NCBI GenBank assembly: GCA_046545575.1
Contig: JBKGZM010000046.1
Location: 1 to 15,883 of the forward strand
Source of the DNA: JAGXOF01 sp046545575
GTDB lineage: Bacteria > Chloroflexota > Dehalococcoidia > SZUA-161 > SpSt-899
Length of the DNA: 15,883 nucleotides
Direction: 5' to 3'
Under the pieces are notes generated by a model. That model searched no databases and was not told where the DNA came from. It saw only the letters and a program-made list of their open reading frames with translations. Shown piece after piece: positions 1 through 7,175 of the stretch (its first letter is position 1; every line of letters starts with the position of its first letter). The position numbers and the translations under genes are program-made.

Positions 1-6
1 GAACGA

Positions 7-50
7 GAAAATAAACCAAGGGGCTTGACAAAGAGGCCCCTCATAGAAGG
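7..50. repeat. Terminal inverted repeat, left copy (44 bp)
   Basis: Bases 7-50 are the exact reverse complement of bases 15830-15873. Bases 1-4 (gaac) also match 15874-15877 if a 2-base gap is allowed. Inside the copy, arms aggggc (19-24) and gcccct (36-41) can form a hairpin. Read on the minus strand, this hairpin is followed by a T-rich stretch, so it resembles a terminator pointing out of the window. The last bases of the repeat contribute to the Shine-Dalgarno sequence of the next gene. The match is direct from the sequence; its origin (real repeat or assembly junction) is unknown. Confidence 0.9.
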
Positions 51-60
51 AGGTTCGAAA

Positions 61-864
61 ATGAAAAAGGTATGGATTGTGGCATTTAGCGTGTTCATTC
101 TGACAGCCCTTGTTGCGGCCGTAGGGTGTGCAGTACCGGGCAGCGGTTCTGCTGCTGGTGATGGGGTTACCGTCTCGGGGGAGAAATTACTCTCAGTCGG
201 CAATTCCCAGCAGACAGGGATATGGGTGAACGGTCAGGGCAAGGTCTCTGTGACTCCTGATCTCGCTGTCCTCACTCTGGGAGTAGAAGCTCAGGCGGAT
301 ACGGTGTCCGAAGCTCGAACGCAGGCCGCTGAAGCCATGAACGAGGTCATGCAGGCCTTGAAGGATGCCGGAGTGGCTGAAAAGGATATCCAGACCCGGT
401 ATTTCAGCATTCAACAACAGACGAAGCGGGATAGAGAAAATGAAGAACAGATAGTGACCGGATACCGGGTGACCAATACGGTGACTGCCAAGATAAGGCA
501 GGAGCCTCAAGAGAGTCAACCGCTGGACTACAAGGTAACCAGTGTCATTGACTCCGTGGCCGGGGCCGGTGGCGACCTCGCCAGGATTCAGGGAATAAAC
601 TTCACCATAGAAGACCCGACGGAGTACCAGGTAGAGGCTCGGGAGAAGGCCTTTAAAGCGGCCAAGTCCAAGGCGGAACAGCTTGCCGAATTGGCCGGCG
701 TGACCCTTGGCGAGCCCACATACATTACGGAAGGCAGTGGGGGTTACAGCGCCCCCATGCCTGTTCCGGCTGCTATGGATAGGGCTGAGAGTGCCTCTAC
801 GCCGATAAGTCTCGGCGAGCAAGAGGTCAGTGTCAACGTACAGGTTTGCTTTGGCATAGAGTAA
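61..864 (+). CDS. SIMPL-domain (DUF541) protein, probable lipoprotein
   Basis: The product is 267 residues. The start is ATG at 61 because aaggagg lies 6 bases upstream (48-54) and a signal peptide follows at once. An in-frame TTG at 25 would add 12 residues ahead of the signal and lies inside the terminal repeat. Residues 1-22 form a basic N-terminus and hydrophobic core ending in AAVGC, so Cys23 is a plausible lipidation site, although Ala rather than Leu at -3 makes the lipobox imperfect. Residues 55-267 match the SIMPL/DUF541 pattern: an opening VNGQGKVSVTPDLA strand, helical repeats rich in Ala and Glu, and a closing beta strand. Members are periplasmic or cell-surface proteins, and their biochemical role is mostly unknown. 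It is probably anchored on the outer face of the membrane. The gene is convergent with miaA. Its promoter lies outside the window or was cut off. Confidence 0.85.
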   Translation: MKKVWIVAFSVFILTALVAAVGCAVPGSGSAAGDGVTVSGEKLLSVGNSQQTGIWVNGQGKVSVTPDLAVLTLGVEAQADTVSEARTQAAEAMNEVMQALKDAGVAEKDIQTRYFSIQQQTKRDRENEEQIVTGYRVTNTVTAKIRQEPQESQPLDYKVTSVIDSVAGAGGDLARIQGINFTIEDPTEYQVEAREKAFKAAKSKAEQLAELAGVTLGEPTYITEGSGGYSAPMPVPAAMDRAESASTPISLGEQEVSVNVQVCFGIE

Positions 865-876
865 GGATGGTCGGAA

Positions 877-907
877 TCGCGGCGCGAGGCGAAGCCTCGC
901 GCCGCGA
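877..907. terminator. GC-rich hairpin between convergent genes
   Basis: A perfect 14-bp stem (tcgcggcgcgaggc at 877-890 paired with 894-907) closes on a GAA triloop. It occupies nearly all of the 47-bp gap between the stop codons of the SIMPL gene and miaA, which are transcribed towards each other. The position suggests a bidirectional terminator. There is no convincing T-run on either side, so intrinsic termination is an inference. It could instead be a REP-like palindrome or an RNA 3'-end stabiliser. Confidence 0.55.
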
Positions 908-911
908 ACTC

Positions 912-1826
912 TCACCCCCGAACTTGATTTACCAGCTCCAGTGCTTTCCGCCTGACCTCCTCATTTATATCAAGCCAGCGAATCCGCTCGTCATCCAGCC
1001 GAAACCAGGCGTATTGATGGCGGGCGAAACGGTGTGTCTCGAACTTGATGCGCTGAGCCGCCGCGGACAGGTCCATTTCCCCATCGAGGAACTGAATGAT
1101 CTCTCGATATCCCACGCTGGACATTGCAGGCAGATCGGCGGAATATCCTCTGTTGAGCAGCTCTCTTACCTCCTCGACCAGCCCCTGCCCGATCATCGAA
1201 TCCACCCGGGAATCAATACGTCGATATAGTTCATCCCTTTGCGCGGTCAATCCCACAATCAATGTATTAAACGCAGGCGGATTCTTCGTACGGAAATGTG
1301 AAAAGGGCTTGCCGGTGGTGTGGCAAACCTCCAGCGCCCTGATAACACGGCGCACATTCCGTGGATCGATTCGCCCGGCTGCCGAGGGGTCCAGCTCCTG
1401 CAGTTCCTGGTAAAGCCTGTCGCTTTCTCCGTTCTTTGCCCTCTCCTCAAGCTCCTGCCTCAGACGATTATTTGGCGGAACCTGTGGAATGTTCCATCCC
1501 TCCAGGGTGGCCCAGACATAGAGACAGGTCCCTCCTACGAGGAAGGGCAACCTGTTTCGCTGTTGAATATCGTTTATTGTCTTGTAGGCCATGTCCTGAT
1601 ACATGGCTACATTGAATGAATCATCTGGATTGATTATGTCAATTAGATGGTGAGGGGCAATGCTCCGCTCGTGGGGAGTTGGCTTTGCGGTGCCGATGTC
1701 CATATGGCGGTAGACCTGGCGACTGTCAGCGCTTACGATCTCCCCGTTATATCTGTGGGCAAGCTCTAACGCCAGAGAGCTCTTGCCCACAGCGGTAGGG
1801 CCCACGATCACAACGAGTGAATTCAC
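912..1826 (-). CDS. miaA: tRNA dimethylallyltransferase
   Basis: MiaA transfers the dimethylallyl group of DMAPP to N6 of A37 in tRNAs that read codons starting with U, giving i6A37. The 304-residue length is normal. Visible motifs are the P-loop GPTAVGKS at residues 9-16, the DSRQVYRHMDIGTAKP segment (about 34-49) that binds tRNA and substrate, the HHLID element near residue 60, and the C-terminal HRFARHQYAWFR element typical of the family. The ATG start at 1826 places the P-loop at the usual distance from the N-terminus. It is the last gene of the pgk-apgM-MBL-tpiA-miaA operon, 9 bp after tpiA, and appears to have no promoter of its own. A strong hairpin lies just past its stop codon. Identification is secure. 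Confidence 0.97.
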   Translation of the reverse strand: MNSLVVIVGPTAVGKSSLALELAHRYNGEIVSADSRQVYRHMDIGTAKPTPHERSIAPHHLIDIINPDDSFNVAMYQDMAYKTINDIQQRNRLPFLVGGTCLYVWATLEGWNIPQVPPNNRLRQELEERAKNGESDRLYQELQELDPSAAGRIDPRNVRRVIRALEVCHTTGKPFSHFRTKNPPAFNTLIVGLTAQRDELYRRIDSRVDSMIGQGLVEEVRELLNRGYSADLPAMSSVGYREIIQFLDGEMDLSAAAQRIKFETHRFARHQYAWFRLDDERIRWLDINEEVRRKALELVNQVRG

Positions 1827-1835
1827 TTTTTATCA

Positions 1836-2585
1836 CTAATGTAGTGCACTCTGCTCCACCATGCTCACGAATTCATCGGGTTTGAGGCTTGCCCCGCCGA
1901 CCAGCACACCATCGATCTCGGGCTGTCCCATGAAGGCAGAGATGTTCTTGGAATTGGTGCTCCCGCCATACTGGATTCGCAGGCTCTCCGCTACCGGACC
2001 AAAGAGCTGCGAAACAACAGTCCTTATCAGTCCGATAGTCCTGTCGGCCTCCTCCTCTGTTGCTGCCTTTCCGGTGCCAATAGCCCAGACGGGCTCATAC
2101 GCCATTATGAGGTTCTCTATTGATTCCAGCCCCTCCAGCGCCGCTCTGACCTGCCGGGTGATTACCTGTTCCGTTTTTCTTGATTCTTTCTGGTTGAGTG
2201 TTTCACCAACGCAGATGATTGGCGTGAGCCCGAATCTTATAGCCGCCTTTATCTTCTTGTTGATCATTTCGTCGGATTCGCCCAGGTACATTCGCCTCTC
2301 CGAGTGACCCAGAATCACGTACTGGCACAGGTCAGCGATCATCAGTGGAGAGACCTCGCCGGTGTATGCCCCCTTCTCCTCGAAATACATATTCTGAGCA
2401 CCCAGTCCGATTGATGAGCCCTTGAGGATTTCCTTTATCGGGTACAGGTATACAAACGGAGGGCAGATTACCTTTTCCGCTCCCTTTATGCCTTCAAGTC
2501 TGTCCTTCATTGCATTTACCAGGTCTATTGCCTCGGTAACGGTGGTGTTCATCTTCCAGTTTCCAGCGATTATCGGTGTACGCAT
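1836..2585 (-). CDS. tpiA: Triosephosphate isomerase
   Basis: TpiA interconverts dihydroxyacetone phosphate and glyceraldehyde 3-phosphate in the cytoplasm. At 249 residues it has the usual length. The catalytic set is complete: Lys11 in AGNWKMN, His94 in ILGHSERR, Glu164 in AYEPVWAIGTG, and the loop-6 lid AIGTGKAAT (about 168-176). The phosphate-binding end IQYGGST and VLVGGASL are also present. ATG at 2585 is preceded by aggagg at a normal distance. The gene lies 24 bp downstream of the metallo-beta-lactamase gene and 9 bp upstream of miaA, so it is almost certainly cotranscribed with pgk and apgM, which act in the same pathway. Confidence 0.98.
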   Translation of the reverse strand: MRTPIIAGNWKMNTTVTEAIDLVNAMKDRLEGIKGAEKVICPPFVYLYPIKEILKGSSIGLGAQNMYFEEKGAYTGEVSPLMIADLCQYVILGHSERRMYLGESDEMINKKIKAAIRFGLTPIICVGETLNQKESRKTEQVITRQVRAALEGLESIENLIMAYEPVWAIGTGKAATEEEADRTIGLIRTVVSQLFGPVAESLRIQYGGSTNSKNISAFMGQPEIDGVLVGGASLKPDEFVSMVEQSALH

Positions 2586-2609
2586 AATTTACCTCCTGGG
2601 GGAAAGGAC

Positions 2610-3521
2610 CTATTGTTTCTGAATATACTGCATAAAGCCTTTGACGGCGTTCGTGAGGAAATATCGTTCCCGCTGGTATTCCTCTGCCGGGAGTGTGTCA
2701 ATGGTTGCCAGATTCCCGTCCTGCGAGATAAGCTCTGACAGCATCTCATCCGGGGACAGGTTTCTTGTAAGCCCTTTGGAAATTGTGTCAAACCATAGTT
2801 TGAGCATTTCTCTGTACTCTTTGAGCCGTTTCGGCGCGTCTGGTTGAGGGCCGAAATGAGCGTAGTATATGCCGCTTGTGTCGTGTTGCAGTAATTCATC
2901 GATGGAGGAGAGCTTGTCGTCCAGCCTGAGTGGAGGAGGGGTGGCGGGCCTCAGCAGGTCGATTTTGGGAACATAGATTCCTCCTGCCTCACCGGCAAAG
3001 AGCATTCCTGTGTTTCTTTCCAGAAAACTCATGTGGTGTGAGGCATGGCCCGGTGTGTAGACCACCTCAAGTTCGAAGTCGTTACCCAGCCGGATCACGG
3101 TTCCCTCCTCCACAGGGGATATCCGTTCTTGCGGGACATTCTGCGGTCGGCCCTGCATTTCCGCGAGCTCTTCCGTTGTTTTCAAGCTCCCCTGCCACAG
3201 CTTTTCGGGGTCTGCCAGGTGAGGGGCGCCTTTGGGATGGACGATGACTTTTGCATTTGGCAAATAGTTCAAAAGGTCACCGGTGGCCCCTGCGTGGTCG
3301 ATGTGGACATGGGTGAGCAGGATGCAACTCACCTTATCACGGTCCACTTCCAGTTCCTTAAGGCCCTCGATGATGGCGTCTGCGCCGGACCGAGGTCCCA
3401 CGTCTATGAGCGCCTTGTACTCGTTGCCCAGCACGTAAACGCTCACGAACTCCTGCCATCCCGTTACCGGGGGCTCGGGATTGATCATGCTGAGAGATGA
3501 AGAAAGCCTCTGAGTGCGCAT
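2610..3521 (-). CDS. Metallo-beta-lactamase-fold hydrolase
   Basis: This 303-residue protein has the MBL fold. The metal site is HVHIDHAG (His71, His73, Asp75, His76), His159 in TPGHASHHM, and His222 in IYYAHFGP. Where many family members have the bridging Asp (usually in GD), this one has Glu178 in FAGEAGG, as I recall for one branch of bacterial MBL hydrolases. The C-terminal 80 residues are helical, as in glyoxalase-II-like or thioesterase-like members, so a hydrolytic activity on a thioester or ester is likely, but the substrate cannot be read from the sequence. The start at 3521 has ggag at a suitable distance; Met12 is an alternative. It begins 2 bp after the apgM stop and is followed 24 bp later by tpiA, so it is embedded in the glycolytic operon. 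Confidence 0.88.
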   Translation of the reverse strand: MRTQRLSSSLSMINPEPPVTGWQEFVSVYVLGNEYKALIDVGPRSGADAIIEGLKELEVDRDKVSCILLTHVHIDHAGATGDLLNYLPNAKVIVHPKGAPHLADPEKLWQGSLKTTEELAEMQGRPQNVPQERISPVEEGTVIRLGNDFELEVVYTPGHASHHMSFLERNTGMLFAGEAGGIYVPKIDLLRPATPPPLRLDDKLSSIDELLQHDTSGIYYAHFGPQPDAPKRLKEYREMLKLWFDTISKGLTRNLSPDEMLSELISQDGNLATIDTLPAEEYQRERYFLTNAVKGFMQYIQKQ

Positions 3522-3523
3522 TG

Positions 3524-4729
3524 TCAGGCTCCAAACTTGTTGAGTTTCAGGGCGTTGGCCATGGCAAGGGGCATGATGTCGGTACTTGATATCGTGCCTA
3601 GTCCGCCTGCCACACAGGCTTTCTCAGAGAACTCTTTCACTGCGTCGGTGCGACAATACCTGGAGTGAATAAGCAGAGGCACCGGATGCCAGCTATGGCC
3701 TTTCAATACAGCGGGAGTCGAATGATCGGCGGATACGACCAGCACATCGGGGCTCAAATCCATGAGCTCCGGTAACACTTGGTCAGCCTCTTCTATTACC
3801 TTTACCTTCCGCTGGAAATCCCCGTCCTCTCCTGAAGAGTCCGTCTGTTTAATGTGGATGTAGAAGAAATCGTGGTCACCCCAGTGAGACCTCAAGGTGC
3901 TGATCTCGTCAGTGAAGGTTGTTCCCGTAGCGAGAACATCCATTCCTACCAGCTTTGCGAGTCCGCGGTACATGGGATATGTGGCGATGGCAGCCGGACT
4001 TAGCTTGAATATATCCCTCATCTGAGGCAGGTTCGGATGCTGGGATATTCCCCGGAAGAGGAGCATGTTGGCGGGGGAGGAATCTGCAAGGAGGGACCTG
4101 GATTTGGCGATGAACTCGTTGACTATCGCGGCTGTCCTTTTAGCGCCATCAGAATGCGGTATTGCTTCCTTTGGCGTGAGTCCAGCCTGCTGGGGATCGG
4201 TATCCTCAACATCGCCGCTGAGTTCAGGACCTCTAAACACTACCGCAAAGCGGTGCTCTCTTACCGGAAGGACGAATATCTCAATGCCTTCTATGGTGAT
4301 TTGATTGAGCTTCTTGCAGAGTTCGGCGCTTTTCTCGCTGGCGATACGGCCGGCACGGCGGTCGGTGATAACGCCATTTTCATCGACGGTACAGAAGTTG
4401 CAACGCGCAGCGACGTCGCCTTCTGCTAACTCGAAGTCGATGCCCAGGACTTCCAGCACTCCCCGCCCCACAATATATTGCACAGGGTCATAGCCGAAGA
4501 GTGAGAGATGTCCAGGAGCACTGCCCGGGGTAATCCCCGGACTTACTGGATGTGCAAGTCCACACACACCTTCGCTTGCCAGCCTGTCGAGATTGGGCGT
4601 GCTGGCGGTTTCCAGCTCGGTTCTCCCTGTTTCAGGGTCTGTCAGGCCGCCGAGTCCGTCGAACACGAGCATGACTATTTTGGATGGTGTTCTTACTGAG
4701 ATTTGCTTCAGGATATCCAAATTCATCAT
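3524..4729 (-). CDS. apgM: 2,3-bisphosphoglycerate-independent phosphoglycerate mutase, archaeal type
   Basis: ApgM interconverts 3- and 2-phosphoglycerate without a bisphosphoglycerate cofactor, using a metal-dependent phosphoserine mechanism of the alkaline phosphatase superfamily. The 401-residue length suits the ApgM branch, which is shorter than the GpmI branch. Motifs include the metal-binding VFDGLGGL (Asp24), the nucleophile Ser70 in TPGSAPGHLSLFGYDP, HSDGAKRTA, the IHIKQTDSSGEDGD stretch, and the late metal site SADHSTP...GHSWHPVP. Start codons at 4729 and 4726 both lack a good Shine-Dalgarno sequence. A possible internal promoter directly upstream would give a very short leader. The gene sits 50 bp after pgk and 2 bp before the MBL gene. 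This enzyme type is common in archaea and also occurs in some bacteria, including Dehalococcoidia. Confidence 0.95.
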   Translation of the reverse strand: MMNLDILKQISVRTPSKIVMLVFDGLGGLTDPETGRTELETASTPNLDRLASEGVCGLAHPVSPGITPGSAPGHLSLFGYDPVQYIVGRGVLEVLGIDFELAEGDVAARCNFCTVDENGVITDRRAGRIASEKSAELCKKLNQITIEGIEIFVLPVREHRFAVVFRGPELSGDVEDTDPQQAGLTPKEAIPHSDGAKRTAAIVNEFIAKSRSLLADSSPANMLLFRGISQHPNLPQMRDIFKLSPAAIATYPMYRGLAKLVGMDVLATGTTFTDEISTLRSHWGDHDFFYIHIKQTDSSGEDGDFQRKVKVIEEADQVLPELMDLSPDVLVVSADHSTPAVLKGHSWHPVPLLIHSRYCRTDAVKEFSEKACVAGGLGTISSTDIMPLAMANALKLNKFGA

Positions 4730-4747
4730 TGATTTATTGCTGAAGGT

Positions 4748-4776
4748 ATTTTATCTTGAATGGCTCGTTTATTCAA
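4748..4776 (-). promoter_or_regulatory. Possible internal promoter for apgM
   Basis: On the minus strand, TTGAAT (4776-4771) and TAAAAT (4753-4748) are separated by exactly 17 bp. They lie in the 50-bp gap between pgk and apgM. Transcription would start near 4741, about 12 bases before the apgM ATG, which fits the absence of a Shine-Dalgarno sequence there. The match could be chance in an AT-rich gap. Confidence 0.4.
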
Positions 4777-4779
4777 ACC

Positions 4780-5967
4780 CTACTTATCCAACAGCACCTT
4801 GACCCCGGGCAATCTCTTGCCCTCAAGGAATCTGAGAGAAGCTCCGCCGCCTGTTGAGATGTGGGAAATATGGTCTCTGAGTCCTAATTCCACTACGGCT
4901 TCAGCGGTATCTCCCCCGCCGATGATTGTCATTGCATCAAGCTTAGCTATGGAGGATGCTATAGACCTGGTGCCCTCAGCGAAGGGGGGAAACTCGAATA
5001 CTCCCATCGTACCATTCCAGACAACTGTCTTACACCTGGTGAGTTCTTCGTTGAATTTGGCAGCAGTCTCGGGGCCGATGTCCATGATCATCCAGTCCTC
5101 AGGCACTTCGGAGATAGGAACGGTTTTGTGTTCGGATTCGCGACTGAATTCCTTGGCGACAACTGCGTCGGTGGGTAGTAGCAAGTGAACGCTGTTGTTG
5201 GACGCTTTATCCAGTATTTTGCGCGCAGACTCCAGGTGGTCAAGCTCGACCTTTGAGCTGCCGGTGTTGTAGCCCTGAGCTTTGAGGAACGTATTGGCCA
5301 TGCCGCCGCCGATTATTAGATAATCTACCTTTTTCATGATGTTTTCCAGCAGTCCGATCTTGTCGCTGACTTTTGCCCCGCCAACGACCATCGCAAACGG
5401 TCGGTCGGGATTTGCCAGGGCTTTGCCCAGGAAGCCCAGTTCTTTTGCCATTAGCAGTCCTGCGACCGCTGGCAAATGCTGGGCCACGCCCACAGTTGAA
5501 GCGTGGGCTCTGTGCGCTGCACCGAAGGCATCATCGACATAGATATCGGCTAATCGAGCCAGGGATTGGGAGAATTGAGGGTCGTTTTCCTCTTCCTCAG
5601 GGTAGAAGCGCAGATTCTCCAGAAGGATCACGTCTCCTTCCCTCATTTCATTGACCGCTTGCTCAACCCCGGTGCCGATGCAATCGCGTGTGCAGCTTAC
5701 CGGTCTTCCCAAAAGCTTAGAAAGCCACTCACCCACAGGAGCAAGCCTCAGCTTCTCTACTACTTTTCCATCGGGCCGGCCCAGGTGCGACGCCAGGATC
5801 GTTTTGGCTCCCTGATTGACAAGATGCTCGATTGTGGGAAGGGTTGCCCGTATGCGGCTGTCATCGGTGATTTCCCCTGTTGACCTGTCCATCGGGACGT
5901 TGAAGTCGACGCGGACAAGAACCCTCTTTCCCTTGGTTTGGATGTCCTTGATTGTTTTCTTCTCCAA
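4780..5967 (-). CDS. pgk: Phosphoglycerate kinase
   Basis: Pgk transfers the acyl phosphate of 1,3-bisphosphoglycerate to ADP and works in reverse in gluconeogenesis. The 395 residues match the usual length and both lobes are complete. N-terminal substrate-site motifs are RVDFNVP (19-25), the HLGRP segment near residue 61 and ENLRFYPEEE. The central hinge region has VGGAKVSDKI, and the C-terminal nucleotide site has WNGTMGVFE and GGGDTAEAV...STGGGASLRFLEG. The start codon is TTG at 5967, supported by ggagg 7 bases upstream and by family alignment; no ATG fits. It is the first gene of the minus-strand operon and is served by the promoter at 6020-6048. Confidence 0.98.
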   Translation of the reverse strand: MEKKTIKDIQTKGKRVLVRVDFNVPMDRSTGEITDDSRIRATLPTIEHLVNQGAKTILASHLGRPDGKVVEKLRLAPVGEWLSKLLGRPVSCTRDCIGTGVEQAVNEMREGDVILLENLRFYPEEEENDPQFSQSLARLADIYVDDAFGAAHRAHASTVGVAQHLPAVAGLLMAKELGFLGKALANPDRPFAMVVGGAKVSDKIGLLENIMKKVDYLIIGGGMANTFLKAQGYNTGSSKVELDHLESARKILDKASNNSVHLLLPTDAVVAKEFSRESEHKTVPISEVPEDWMIMDIGPETAAKFNEELTRCKTVVWNGTMGVFEFPPFAEGTRSIASSIAKLDAMTIIGGGDTAEAVVELGLRDHISHISTGGGASLRFLEGKRLPGVKVLLDK

Positions 5968-6019
5968 GTTTTAACCTCCAGAATTGTTGAGCAATGCGTC
6001 TATTATCCTCCCGTGCTAG

Positions 6020-6048
6020 AACATACCGAAAAGCTTGCGTTCTGTCAA
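6020..6048 (-). promoter_or_regulatory. Promoter for the pgk operon
   Basis: On the minus strand a perfect -35 box TTGACA (6048-6043) is followed after 17 bp by TATGTT (6025-6020). The predicted start near 6013 leaves a leader of about 45 bases before the pgk TTG. The sequence and location agree with a housekeeping sigma-70-type promoter. Confidence 0.75.
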
Positions 6049-6088
6049 TTGGTGTTTTCTTTTCTAGACTAGAGGCCAGGGATAGGGC

Positions 6089-6117
6089 TTGCTTCAGGTC
6101 TCGTAGCTTGGTATACT
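6089..6117 (+). promoter_or_regulatory. Promoter for the membrane protein-PAP2 unit
   Basis: TTGCTT (6089-6094) and TATACT (6112-6117) have 17 bp between them. Transcription would start near 6124, a short distance before the likely ATG at 6140. This promoter is divergent from that of pgk, and the two -35 boxes are about 40 bp apart. A small palindrome, tctag-a-ctaga (6063-6073), lies between them. Confidence 0.65.
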
Positions 6118-6139
6118 CTTGCGTGAACAGAGCGCAAGG

Positions 6140-6547
6140 ATGGTTGATTTCACGTTAATGTATCTATTGCTTATATTTGGTGGGGCTTTGGGGGTTTTCC
6201 AGATCGCAGCTGCTCATGGTCGGTTGAGAGGACTCTATTTATTCAAGAACACAGTTATTACATACCTCGTCGGTTTTCTACTTCTAGGGGTAACCTATGG
6301 CTGGTTTTTCAGCCAAACGAACCTCGATATGCCTCATGCAGAGGTGGAGGGCGCGCAGCAGCTGGGATATTTCCTTTTGGGGTCGTTGCTTGCGCTTCTT
6401 GCCACTTTCCTGTTTTCCTCCCTTAATCCTCGTAGCGGCGAGTCCGGTAAGGCCTCAACACTTGGGGAGGGACTTGAGGACTTGAAAGGGAGACCCGTTT
6501 TTCAGGCGTTTATACAGAGACTTTCCAACAAGGCGAAAAAGGGATAA
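6140..6547 (+). CDS. Small membrane protein of unknown function
   Basis: I do not recognise this 135-residue protein. It has three hydrophobic segments (about 5-25, 38-57 and 73-93), short polar loops, and a hydrophilic C-terminal tail of some 40 residues containing several Lys, Arg and Glu. It is thus an integral membrane protein with a soluble tail. A start at TTG 6119 is possible but would fall at the predicted transcription start, so I prefer ATG at 6140, although aagg lies unusually close to it. The stop codon overlaps the ATG of the PAP2 gene by one base (TAATG), so the two are probably translationally coupled and may work together on a membrane lipid. Function remains open. Confidence 0.7.
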   Translation: MVDFTLMYLLLIFGGALGVFQIAAAHGRLRGLYLFKNTVITYLVGFLLLGVTYGWFFSQTNLDMPHAEVEGAQQLGYFLLGSLLALLATFLFSSLNPRSGESGKASTLGEGLEDLKGRPVFQAFIQRLSNKAKKG

Positions 6548-7152
6548 TGATTTCCCCTGATGCACAACTCTCCATATGGCTTACAGGCCTGGCGGGGAAT
6601 TCTGCTGTACTCGATAGGCTCATGAGTTTGCTGGCCTGTGATTTCTTTGTGCCGGTCACCATGAGCATGGTCCTGCTGTTTCTATGGTTTGGTACCAGGG
6701 ACCCGCTTGTGCGGAGCAAAAATCAGTGGGGGGCTATGTGTGCATCAACTTCCCTGGGGTTTGCCAATCTGGCTGTGTGGCTTCTTAATCATGTGGCAAA
6801 GTTTGACCCTTGGCCCCGGCCATTTGAGGTGCATGAATCGGCCCGGGAAGCAGCGGAGATCGTTTTCTACTTTCCCGGTGACCCCTCATTCCCTGCCAAT
6901 GTGGCGGCGTCAATCTTTGCGGCTGCCATGGGGATGTGGTTCTACAGCAGGAAGGCCTCGACCCCCGTCTTTGTCCTTGCCTTCCTCTGGTCCTTTGCGC
7001 GAGTCTATGCGGGCGTCCATTATCCTCTGGATGTTCTGGGTGGTGCGGTAATCGGGATGGTGATAGCGTATGGCACTTACAGGTTTCTAGAACTGGTTAA
7101 ACCGATTCCCCGATTCCTTTTCTGGTTGGCCAGAAAGCTTTACCTGGCCTGA
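6547..7152 (+). CDS. PAP2-family membrane phosphatase-like protein
   Basis: This 201-residue multi-pass membrane protein has the PAP2 layout. Motif 1 is K85-FDPWP-R91-P92, motif 2 is PSFPANVA (113-120), and motif 3 is AR-VYAGV-H-YPLD with Arg152, His158 and Asp162. PAP2 enzymes remove phosphate from lipid phosphates or undecaprenyl pyrophosphate through a phosphohistidine on the motif-3 His, which is present. In motif 2 the usual PSGH-type histidine is absent (Asn118-Val119), and the Ser that precedes Arg in motif 3 is Ala151. Activity may therefore be altered or lost. At least five hydrophobic segments are visible. The ATG overlaps the stop codon of the preceding membrane protein. Family assignment is good; substrate is unknown. 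Confidence 0.85.
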   Translation: MISPDAQLSIWLTGLAGNSAVLDRLMSLLACDFFVPVTMSMVLLFLWFGTRDPLVRSKNQWGAMCASTSLGFANLAVWLLNHVAKFDPWPRPFEVHESAREAAEIVFYFPGDPSFPANVAASIFAAAMGMWFYSRKASTPVFVLAFLWSFARVYAGVHYPLDVLGGAVIGMVIAYGTYRFLELVKPIPRFLFWLARKLYLA

Positions 7153-7175
7153 ATCGTTGGGCCGGACCTTGGAGG

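Noticed and set aside
25..30. TTGACA as a -35 box for the SIMPL gene
   Set aside because: No -10 box lies at a suitable distance, and the hexamer is part of the hairpin loop in the repeat.
25..60. Upstream TTG start for the SIMPL gene
   Set aside because: It would put 12 polar residues before the signal peptide and lies in the terminal repeat; the ATG at 61 has a strong Shine-Dalgarno sequence.
193..915. Long minus-strand reading frame (240 codons) opposite the SIMPL gene
   Set aside because: It has no recognisable domain, has Arg/Leu-rich antisense composition, and lies entirely opposite a clear gene with a Shine-Dalgarno sequence and signal peptide.
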